Shown: in pieces, positions 8,383 through 15,727 of the stretch
Position numbering within the stretch: position 1 is the stretch's first letter
Layout of the letters: each line of letters starts with the position of its first letter
Assembly: GCF_016881065.1 (NCBI RefSeq)
Contig: NZ_WXYN01000004.1
Location: 167,438 to 231,437, forward strand
Reading direction: 5' to 3'
Source of the DNA: Planococcus soli
GTDB lineage: Bacteria; Bacillota; Bacilli; Bacillales_A; Planococcaceae
Length of the DNA: 64,000 nt
Made by a program: the position numbers and the translations under genes
The notes under the pieces: model-generated
The model's database searches: none
What the model was told of the DNA's origin: nothing
What the model saw: the letters and a program-made list of their open reading frames with translations, nothing else

Positions 8383-11343
8383 ATGGCTCAACAAACCATA
8401 TTTAATACACCGTTGGAAATAACTAAAGAACAGTGGCTGGATTTGCTTCGAAACGAAGAGGTGTTTCGAGAAAAAGACAAACAGATGATTTTAGCCGTCA
8501 TGCTATATGATGGCCGTCCGCATGCGACTCCTATTGCTCGTGCTATTGGATTTAAAGGAACGGGAGCGATTAATACTCTAGTCAATCAGTTAGGCAAAAG
8601 AATTATGAAACAATCACCTGAAATCGCATTTCCTAAGCAAGATAATGGGAAAGATCGAACTTGGCATATTCCTTTTGTAGGAGAAATAGACCATAAAAGC
8701 AATCGGTTTTTATGGACTATTCGACCGGAGCTTGAACAAGCGGCAGAAATCTATTTCGAGAAAGAACTCATAGGAGGGAGATGCTTGCCTTCAGAAAAAG
8801 AGTATTCAGAAATGAGGAAAAAACTCTTTGATAGTCCGTATATCGACATGGCTTATAGAAGATACATAAAATTTAAAGAGAATGATTTATACGATGAAGC
8901 CTATAAACTGGAAGTGCTTACCCAGCTGAATGGATTTTTAAAAGGGCAGGAGATTAACGAACGGACGATAATTGATATTACGAAAAAGTTGCAAAAGGAC
9001 AACCCGAGTGTTGGCAGTTTCGTGCATTGGAGCAATACGGCTGACTTGGTGAAATTCGCAGAAGCAAAACCAGTGGAAGTGGCGGCACTTCTTAATGCCC
9101 TTTATCACTCGGACACTACGGTTAGTCAGCGGATTGAGAATTTCCGGGAAGAAGGTAAAGTCTTTAGTAAAGAGATTTCACTTGGCGCCCCGCTTTTTGG
9201 TTATTTATTGGCTGCGAAAAATTATAAAGAATATCCAATTTATAAACAGGAAATATTTACCGCAATAAAGGCTGACTATAATATTGAATTAAAACTTGGA
9301 ACAGCAGGGAAGAATTACGAGATTTACCGCTATATTTGCAGCGAAGTTCTGAAACATTTCCAAAGAGAGAATCCTGCTCTGACGGTACTCGATATACAAG
9401 ATTTCTTTTACTGCACAACTACTTACGATCAGATTAAAGTAGAAAGTGCAATGGATTATTTATTTGACCTCTCAACAAAATTGGGCCGCTTTGAAGACGA
9501 TCAAGAATTGATGTTAAAGGAAATAGCCGAAATCGATCCTACCATATTAGAAAAAGTTAGCGACCAATACCGTAACGATGAAAAAGTGAATTTGATTCGC
9601 CATAAAATTATTGAAAAGATATTGGAGGATGGCACCATAACAATTGAAGAATTGGATTTGATTAAACTAGAGACAAGTAGAAAATACGATACGAAGATTC
9701 TTAATTCATGGAGTGACTTTTCGTTGCTCTTCCAAATCCATTATTTTGATAAAAAGAAGAAAGTTCAAATTGAGCTTACGAAAATACATCGTGCCATCCG
9801 TCAGTTTGAAGAGTTGAAAGAGTTGAAGTTTGTAGAAGATAAAGTGTTGAATGGCTACAGCTGGAACAATCAATTCGGAACGTCGCGCTGCTGGCTAGCG
9901 ATCTATGAAGCGGAGTATGCCAACCACCGGGTTGCACCACAATTGTTCGTGTCTGTTGATCCGAAAGGCATTGAATATGGATTACACAATGGCGACGAGC
10001 ATCCAAAAGGTGGACAAAGAAGTGTAGCGCATGTGAGCAGCGCTGAAAACTTCACTTACGAAGACCTTCACAGCAAAATCATTGATGTTCTCGAAGAATT
10101 TACTGGGAATGAAGAAAGTGCAACTTCTGCAAATTCTCCTTCAACAGAACTCACCAAAGATAAATGGAGCGAATTACTGGCAGACAAAAACATCTTTCAG
10201 GACAGAGACTTGGTTTATTTAGCGAAAATGAACGAGATGGGGGGACAGGCGACTGCTACTCAATTGGCAGAAGCACTTGGGATGAAACAATCTTCCTTCA
10301 ACAGCCCTGTGGTTAATTTAGCTAAAAGAATCAAGGCAGCAACAGTATTGGAAGATGTGCTCCGGGACGATGGAAGTGTTTGCTATTGGTGTGTCTTGTT
10401 TGAAGGAGAAAACGAAGAAAATAACCATTTTATGTGGCGCTTGAAACCGAATCTGAAGGGAGCTTTTAGCGAAACGATAGGCGAACAGGAAATTTATGAA
10501 TCCTATTCTAAGGAGGCATTTCTTGAAGAAGTATTTATTGATGAAAAAACCTACGACAAAGTTGCAAGTCTTCTGAAGTACAAGAAGAATATCATACTTC
10601 AAGGGCCTCCAGGTGTAGGGAAAACCTTTGTTTCCAAAAGACTGGCTTATTCTCTTATGGGATCAAAAGATGAAAGCCGGGTAGAAACGATCCAATTCCA
10701 TCAAAACTATTCCTATGAAGATTTTGTCATGGGCTTCCGACCAAAGGAAAATGGCTTTTCGCTTCAATACGGCGTTTTTTATGATTTTTGTGAGCGGGCT
10801 CTGATTAATCCGGAAGAAGATTATTATTTTGTCATCGATGAGATTAATAGAGGCAATCTGTCAAAAATCTTCGGTGAATTATTTATGCTAATTGAGCGGG
10901 ATAAACGGGACGAATTTGTCACAATGGGTTATTCGAAACAGAAGTTTACAGTTCCAAGCAATTTGCATCTGATCGGCACGATGAATACGGCAGACCGATC
11001 ACTGGCTCAGTTAGAAGTAGCTTTGCGCCGCCGATTTGCATTTGTAACCTTAGAACCGGCATTTAACGATAAGTGGCGTGAGCATATGATTGAAGCGAAC
11101 GTTTCCACTGAGATGGTGAGCAGAATTCAGCAGACAGTTGAAAAATTAAATGCTGAGATAAGTAATGATTATCAACTTGGAAGCGGTTATGCCATCGGAC
11201 ACTCTTTCTTTTCTTCTAAGCCGGAGGACATAGACGAAGACTACTGGTTTGATGGAATCATGAGTTTTGAAATCCTTCCATTGCTTGAAGAGTACTTCTT
11301 TGACCGTCCTGAAATCGTTGAGCAACTGATTGAGGATATATAA
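8383..11343 (+). CDS. mcrB: McrB-type AAA+ GTPase of a modification-dependent (type IV) restriction system
   Basis: The ATG at 8383 has GAAAGG nine bases upstream; an earlier in-frame codon at 8359 lacks one. The roughly 986-residue protein ends in the McrB motor: Walker A GPPGVGKT (about residue 740), Walker B VIDEINRG (about 816), the family signature GTMNTADRS (about 864) and the arginine finger in LRRRF. McrB hydrolyses GTP and moves DNA to the McrC nuclease when it meets modified bases. Upstream of the motor is a long reader region that contains two copies of one module of about 110 residues: ITKEQWLDLLRNEEVF...GRPHATPIARAIG near the N-terminus and LTKDKWSELLADKNIF...GGQATATQLAEALG at about residue 600, each ending in FLW/FMWR-x-x-P. 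The gene is directly followed by mcrC (1-bp gap). Confidence 0.9.
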   Translation: MAQQTIFNTPLEITKEQWLDLLRNEEVFREKDKQMILAVMLYDGRPHATPIARAIGFKGTGAINTLVNQLGKRIMKQSPEIAFPKQDNGKDRTWHIPFVGEIDHKSNRFLWTIRPELEQAAEIYFEKELIGGRCLPSEKEYSEMRKKLFDSPYIDMAYRRYIKFKENDLYDEAYKLEVLTQLNGFLKGQEINERTIIDITKKLQKDNPSVGSFVHWSNTADLVKFAEAKPVEVAALLNALYHSDTTVSQRIENFREEGKVFSKEISLGAPLFGYLLAAKNYKEYPIYKQEIFTAIKADYNIELKLGTAGKNYEIYRYICSEVLKHFQRENPALTVLDIQDFFYCTTTYDQIKVESAMDYLFDLSTKLGRFEDDQELMLKEIAEIDPTILEKVSDQYRNDEKVNLIRHKIIEKILEDGTITIEELDLIKLETSRKYDTKILNSWSDFSLLFQIHYFDKKKKVQIELTKIHRAIRQFEELKELKFVEDKVLNGYSWNNQFGTSRCWLAIYEAEYANHRVAPQLFVSVDPKGIEYGLHNGDEHPKGGQRSVAHVSSAENFTYEDLHSKIIDVLEEFTGNEESATSANSPSTELTKDKWSELLADKNIFQDRDLVYLAKMNEMGGQATATQLAEALGMKQSSFNSPVVNLAKRIKAATVLEDVLRDDGSVCYWCVLFEGENEENNHFMWRLKPNLKGAFSETIGEQEIYESYSKEAFLEEVFIDEKTYDKVASLLKYKKNIILQGPPGVGKTFVSKRLAYSLMGSKDESRVETIQFHQNYSYEDFVMGFRPKENGFSLQYGVFYDFCERALINPEEDYYFVIDEINRGNLSKIFGELFMLIERDKRDEFVTMGYSKQKFTVPSNLHLIGTMNTADRSLAQLEVALRRRFAFVTLEPAFNDKWREHMIEANVSTEMVSRIQQTVEKLNAEISNDYQLGSGYAIGHSFFSSKPEDIDEDYWFDGIMSFEILPLLEEYFFDRPEIVEQLIEDI

Positions 11344-11344
11344 G

Positions 11345-12370
11345 ATGGGAGAAGTTTTTAAAGTTCCCATACGAAACCTTTTTGTCCTGCTCAGTTATGC
11401 GGAAAACCTGCCAGAACTGATCAATAGTAAGAACGAAGTGGATGAAGAGTTAATCACTTATGACTTTATCTGTAATCAGTTTTTAAAAGAAGTGAAGCTT
11501 GTTAATCGGAGGATATTGGTGAAGGACTATGTAGCAACCACAGAACCTACTAATCGGTTATCCGGACGAATGATCATGGAAGAATCCATCCCCTATATCA
11601 TTTCGAAAAAACCGATAGTTGTCTGTGAAAAAGACGAGTACACCGCCAACATCCGTATTAATCAATTGATCAAATCCACATTAAAATCGATCACACTGAA
11701 CCGACACGTCAAACAGGAAACAAAGAGCCGAAGCTTTAAGTACATGGAGTTGATGCCGGAAGTCGCAGCGCCTCCATTAACCAAGTCTTCTTTTGCCAAA
11801 CTGATATTCAGTCGACATAATGGGCATTATAAAAGGGTGCTGCAAATCGCACTCCTATTACACGAACTCATGTTGCTCTCCCATAAAAACGGAAATTGGA
11901 ACCTGTTCTCAGCTGAACTGGACGAACGTTCGTTGAACGGTATATTTGAGAAGTTCTTATTTAACTTTTACAAATTAGAACAGAAAAATTACCGCGTTAA
12001 AGCAGAAGGGATGCAATGGAAGTTGGAAGGCAATAAAGCATTCCTGCCAGGTATGAAGACCGATGTGTCTTTAGTTCATAAAAATAAGAGAGAAAAAATT
12101 ATTATCGATGCGAAGTTTTACAAAAACGTCTTCCAGGTCCATCATGGAAAGTCGTCGTTCCATAGCCACAACATGTATCAATTGTTCACCTATCTGATGC
12201 ACCAGGACAAAGATTTACAGTTAAGAGGAGTATTGATCTATCCATTTAATTCTTGCGAGGTAGATGAACAATATATTTGGAATGACCGGATGACGATGGA
12301 AGTTATGACTCTTGATTTAAGTGAGTCTTGGGCAGCGATTTATCGAAAGTTAATAAAAGTTCTTATTTAA
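11345..12370 (+). CDS. mcrC: McrC-type PD-(D/E)XK nuclease subunit
   Basis: The ATG at 11345 starts right after the mcrB stop, with GAGGA eight bases upstream inside mcrB, so translation is coupled. The 341-residue protein has the McrC pattern: an N-terminal helical region beginning VPIRNLFVLLSYAENLPEL, a central helical part, and a C-terminal PD-(D/E)XK core with GMKTDVSL (Asp about residue 239), then KIIIDAKFYKN (D-x-K about 254-256). McrC is recruited by McrB rings and cuts DNA. Length is typical of McrC (about 350). Together with McrB this is a complete effector pair. Confidence 0.9.
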   Translation: MGEVFKVPIRNLFVLLSYAENLPELINSKNEVDEELITYDFICNQFLKEVKLVNRRILVKDYVATTEPTNRLSGRMIMEESIPYIISKKPIVVCEKDEYTANIRINQLIKSTLKSITLNRHVKQETKSRSFKYMELMPEVAAPPLTKSSFAKLIFSRHNGHYKRVLQIALLLHELMLLSHKNGNWNLFSAELDERSLNGIFEKFLFNFYKLEQKNYRVKAEGMQWKLEGNKAFLPGMKTDVSLVHKNKREKIIIDAKFYKNVFQVHHGKSSFHSHNMYQLFTYLMHQDKDLQLRGVLIYPFNSCEVDEQYIWNDRMTMEVMTLDLSESWAAIYRKLIKVLI

Positions 12371-12387
12371 ATAAATTAGAGTAGAAG

Positions 12388-12807
12388 TTGTTTAGAATAG
12401 AATCTAAAAAAATTATAAACATTGTCGGAGCGGTCATTACCAAGGGAGAGGAAATTCTTTGTGCACAGCGTGGAAATGAAAAAGCGTTGACGGGGCTTTG
12501 GGAATTTCCAAGAGGAAAATTTGACCAAGAAGAATTGTCTCAAGAAGCATTACAGCGGGAAATTCAAGAAGAAATGCATTGCACCGTTAAAATTGGCAAA
12601 CAAGTTGAACATACCGTTTGCGAATACGACTTCGGCGTTGTTCACTTAACGGCGTTTTACTGCACGTTAGTCGTAGGTATACCATTGTTAACTGAGCACA
12701 TTCCGATGAAATGGTTGCAGCCAAATGAGCTCAGTCAGTTGGAATGGGCGCCAGCAGATATCTCGGCGATTGAAAAACTAACATCAACTTATCAATCGAC
12801 AAAATAA
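12388..12807 (+). CDS. NUDIX hydrolase (MutT-like) in the McrBC operon
   Basis: The 139-residue protein carries a full NUDIX box, G-x5-E-x7-REIQEE (about residues 42-63), in a MutT-like context (INIVGAVITKGEEILCAQRG, GLWEFPRGKF). Such enzymes hydrolyse nucleoside diphosphates linked to another moiety, for example oxidised or modified dNTPs. It starts with TTG 17 bp after mcrC and is probably part of the same transcript. The context suggests removal of modified nucleotides that would otherwise be incorporated and trigger McrBC against self; this role is inferred. An ordinary housekeeping MutT paralogue captured next to mcrC is the alternative. Confidence 0.85.
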   Translation: MFRIESKKIINIVGAVITKGEEILCAQRGNEKALTGLWEFPRGKFDQEELSQEALQREIQEEMHCTVKIGKQVEHTVCEYDFGVVHLTAFYCTLVVGIPLLTEHIPMKWLQPNELSQLEWAPADISAIEKLTSTYQSTK

Positions 12808-12942
12808 GAATTTTTTACAGATGGTAGACGAGTTAGTATATAAAGAATCATCAATTAAATCGTCCGAGTAAAGACCAAGCACTCTTAACAAAAATTTATT
12901 TCTAAAAGAAAAACAGGATTACTTGGAAAGTGATTGTGATAT

Positions 12943-12966
12943 AAATAAGAACTTAAGTTCTTATTT
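12943..12966. promoter_or_regulatory. Perfect 24-bp palindrome, probable operator
   Basis: The half-site AAATAAGAACTT is followed directly by its exact reverse complement. It sits just upstream of a GAGGTGGGTG ribosome site and a 19-codon reading frame. No gene of normal size follows for 260 bp. Confidence 0.55.
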
Positions 12967-12981
12967 GAGGTGGGTGTAATA

Positions 12982-13041
12982 ATGAATATTTTAAACTTGC
13001 CTAATAGAACCATAGCTTGTTTAAATATGCAAAGCTTCTAA
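12982..13041 (+). pseudogene. 19-codon reading frame, possibly the stub of a transposase gene
   Basis: A GAGGTGGGTG ribosome site precedes ATG, and the product starts MNILNLPNRTIACLN before a stop. The MNILNLPN opening is reminiscent of ISL3-family transposase N-termini, but nothing further of the family is recognisable. The following 60 bp are unusually GC-rich for this neighbourhood. It could also be a real leader peptide. The rest of 12808-13229 holds only this and the palindrome at 12943. Confidence 0.25.
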
Positions 13042-13229
13042 GCAAGCTGTGCGGCGGTTAAACATGTACTGAATCCGCTGCGGGCTCTTATTAAAATGTG
13101 TAGTGTTCTTAATTTTTCTAATGATCGATGTAATTATTAATGATAATGTGGTTTTTAAATGGGTGCTTTACTGGAAAAAGAAGTAAAGCTTTTTCCTTCT
13201 TCAACTAACGCAACGATTGGAGGTGTACG

Positions 13230-14255
13230 ATGGACTGTATCATTTGTGGGAAACAAGTAGTAAATGAAAACAATTGGTTGCAAAAGAAAGTGAAAGATTA
13301 TTTGAAAACAACCAGCGATTTAGATGTAAAGCATCAGTGGATTAAACAATGGAAAATCTGTTATGACTGTAGTGAAACGTATACGAATGACAATCTTGTA
13401 GGTAATTCAGAAGTTCTACAAAAAATAGAGGAACAGAAAAAGCGTAAGAAACAATTAGGAAAAGCCAAAAGAAAACAGGGGCCTTTGGGAGAAGCACGAG
13501 CTTATTACATTGAGAGATATATTGATTACGCCACGTGTAAAGCAGAAGAAAAAGGTCGAAATATAGCTCAACCACCTTACTTGAAAAATAGTCAACAATA
13601 CGATGATGCGTATATTACATATGTGAAAAGCAATATATCTACAGCTGTGTTGATTGTTCGGGATATGGTAAAGGATATAGACACAAAGGGAAAGTGGATT
13701 GATGTAAGGCATATGGAGAAGCGATTTTTGTCTCATTCTGATGAGGATTTTTCTTTTATCATTGTAGAATTATTTTCGAGAAAACAAAAACCAACTTACC
13801 CGAGGCAAATGACAGAAGAGACGAATTCGGATTACAAAAATCGTATAGCTTATATCACGTGGCAAACCGCAACGGCTGACATACATGATCAGCGAACTCA
13901 AGAAATAAAGGGAGATTTATATATCGTGTTGCCTTGTCTAAAGAACGAACATGAGAACACGTATGAGAAGCATCATATCGTATGGGATAGTTCGCATCGT
14001 CACTTCAAGCGCGTTAGAGAAAGCAATCAATGTGTAAATATTTTAAAGCCACCCATATGGGGATACGATATCCTTGCTACAAAAAAAATAAATCATCAAC
14101 AGCTGCGTTATATTGAAAAAAACTTATATCAAATCATTGGCAAAACCCATAAAAAAAGTGCCGTTACTCTTTCCATATTCAGCCCACAAAAGAAAAAAGG
14201 GACTGCATCAAAATTGAAAAGGGAGCTAAAAGGAGAAAGGGATAGGAAAAACTGA
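13230..14255 (+). CDS. Unknown protein with two CxxC pairs at the N-terminus
   Basis: The 341-residue product begins MDCIICGKQ and has a second pair, ICYDCSETY, about 40 residues later, suggesting a zinc ribbon. The rest is Lys/Glu-rich with a region ENTYEKHHIVWDSSHRHFKR (about residue 240) that has four His but no motif I can assign, and a strongly basic C-terminus (KKKGTASKLKRELKGERDR), consistent with nucleic-acid binding. GGAGGTG precedes the ATG. It follows McrBC-NUDIX on the same strand after a 420-bp gap, so it may have its own promoter. Its place in the island makes an accessory defence role possible, but no function is assigned. Confidence 0.65.
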   Translation: MDCIICGKQVVNENNWLQKKVKDYLKTTSDLDVKHQWIKQWKICYDCSETYTNDNLVGNSEVLQKIEEQKKRKKQLGKAKRKQGPLGEARAYYIERYIDYATCKAEEKGRNIAQPPYLKNSQQYDDAYITYVKSNISTAVLIVRDMVKDIDTKGKWIDVRHMEKRFLSHSDEDFSFIIVELFSRKQKPTYPRQMTEETNSDYKNRIAYITWQTATADIHDQRTQEIKGDLYIVLPCLKNEHENTYEKHHIVWDSSHRHFKRVRESNQCVNILKPPIWGYDILATKKINHQQLRYIEKNLYQIIGKTHKKSAVTLSIFSPQKKKGTASKLKRELKGERDRKN

Positions 14256-14314
14256 TCCGCGCTCCGTTTAATGAACAGTTTATAAAAAAGGTACCCTGCA
14301 GCTAGGCTGCGATT

Positions 14315-14352
14315 AGATGACTTCGGTATTCTGCGGAAGCCATCTTTTTTTA
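14315..14352 (+). terminator. Terminator of the 13230-14255 gene
   Basis: AGATGACTTC pairs with GGAAGCCATCT with one mismatch, followed by a run of T. Confidence 0.65.
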
Positions 14353-14376
14353 GTTTCCCTAAATAATCTAAACATC

Positions 14377-14393
14377 GACAATAGAGGATTGTC
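14377..14393. repeat. 17-bp inverted-repeat element, copy 2
   Basis: GACAATAGAGGATTGTC, one base different from the copy at 3321-3337 and likewise just beyond a terminator. Confidence 0.5.
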
Positions 14394-14411
14394 TGTACTT
14401 AAGCCTGGAGC

Positions 14412-14546
14412 TTACTCACCAACCATACCGTCGTTGTCATTATCTCGCATATAGGAGTACAACCAATGGTCACTCATGATCGGCATATTGTAACCTGCTG
14501 CTTTTGCCTCGCTAATTGTTACCTATCCATTACCGTTTGTATCGAC
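14412..14546 (-). pseudogene. Decayed copy of the EF-hand/excalibur-like tail of the nuclease lipoprotein
   Basis: On the reverse strand 45 codons, including the stop, align end to end with the C-terminus of the lipoprotein at 6915-7886: VDTNGNG, an in-frame TAG where the intact copy has CAG, then VTISEAKAAGYNMPIMSDHW and DNDNDGMVGE. The identity in MPIMSDHWLY and DNDNDGMVGE is near complete, while no nuclease part is present. It is a broken paralogous fragment lying just beyond the stop of the RecB-like gene. Confidence 0.8.
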
Positions 14547-14561
14547 CCAAATAAACGATCC

Positions 14562-15314
14562 TCAATTACCAATAACTTCACTAGTAACTGCAGAAATAAT
14601 GTTAGAAGGGATATCTTTGATAGGTAGAACATAAACGCGATTTAAGCGTGGATTGAATACACCTAATTCTTTAAGATTATCAAACTCATCATGGAGGGAA
14701 TGAAGGCCCAGCAGGTAATAGACGAGCAATTGCAGCGTATGTTTGTTAGTCGGTCCCGACTTGGAAACTTTCAGATCCCAGAGTCCTGTTTCGGTTAAGA
14801 AATCACCGTCTCCAGTAGTGATGGTTTGATTATAACCGCCTTCAAAAGTAAAGCCGTCTTTTGTGATGGGTCCATATTTTTTACTGAAAACAATAACTCG
14901 TTCGACCATCGTTCTGATATTAGAAATTGTAAAATAATCCGGTTGAATAGACTGCACGGGCGTATAGGCTGCAAGACTATTTCTAAAAGCAACATCAAAC
15001 CCAACCAATTGGCATGCGTTCTCTATTGAGTTATCATCGAGACCGTTAATTCCACTTATCAACTCCATAGCATAATCAAGTTCTCTTACATTTCTTGCCC
15101 CTTTCAGAGAAATTGCAAAAGCTTCTTCCAAAGAAGTACCCAAAGTAAATCGAGTCAAATAATCAACCGCTAACCCAACCAACGTCGCGTGGATATTTTC
15201 TTCTGGATGCAACTGGATGCCATCAGTTAATTCAACCAAACTCAAATCTCTAGGGTTGATATAGCCGCCCCTTGGTTGTTTTACTTTGCCTATTCTTGTC
15301 GTCACTGAAACCAT
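14562..15314 (-). CDS. Predicted PD-(D/E)XK (RecB/Cas4-like) nuclease-fold protein
   Basis: The 250-residue protein has a C-terminal pattern GDGDFLTETGLWDLKVSKSG followed by NKHTLQLLVYYLLG, matching the RecB-type arrangement D...D-x-K...Q-x-x-x-Y of PD-(D/E)XK nucleases (about residues 168-198). The N-terminal 150 residues are helical and unrecognised. The AAGGGGGAT ribosome site fixes the start. It is transcribed away from the APPF methyltransferase-like operon, whose first gene starts 414 bp further right, so the two units share a control region. The function is inferred only at fold level: it may cut DNA or be a degenerate member. No standard restriction-enzyme family was recognised. Confidence 0.6.
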   Translation of the reverse strand: MVSVTTRIGKVKQPRGGYINPRDLSLVELTDGIQLHPEENIHATLVGLAVDYLTRFTLGTSLEEAFAISLKGARNVRELDYAMELISGINGLDDNSIENACQLVGFDVAFRNSLAAYTPVQSIQPDYFTISNIRTMVERVIVFSKKYGPITKDGFTFEGGYNQTITTGDGDFLTETGLWDLKVSKSGPTNKHTLQLLVYYLLGLHSLHDEFDNLKELGVFNPRLNRVYVLPIKDIPSNIISAVTSEVIGN

Positions 15315-15660
15315 AAATATCCCCCTTAGTAAAAAGCTTCATCTGCTTGCCAACATCCATATTCACCCATTTTACAGTACTGAAGAATTTTTGCTCACTT
15401 TTATACGTTTTCTTTTAACATGGCTCTGCTGAAGTTAAGTCTTGATAGTTGAACAAGTCGAACTTTACTTCAAGAAGACATAATGGGCATGAAATGAGAT
15501 GCTATCTAGTTATTAAATCATTTTTAAAGGAAGAATTATCAGTACTTAACTCCGCTTTGTAGACAGTGAGGAAAGAAAAGTATTTTCATAGGGTAAACCA
15601 TTAAATAATAGAAATAACTAACGTTTTAAAAGTTAGTAATTAAAATACTAAATAAAATTA

Positions 15661-15689
15661 TTTACATTTTATGATTTTAGTTATATACT
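15661..15689 (+). promoter_or_regulatory. Predicted sigma-A promoter of the APPF methyltransferase-like operon
   Basis: A TTTACA -35 box and TATACT -10 box are separated by exactly 17 bp, 39 bp before the start codon. An inverted repeat ACTAAC...GTTAGT lies about 25-45 bp upstream and could be an operator. Apart from these the 15315-15727 stretch is AT-rich without genes. Confidence 0.65.
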
Positions 15690-15727
15690 AATTTTATAGA
15701 AAAGTTAACTAAGGAGGAATGGTTTTC

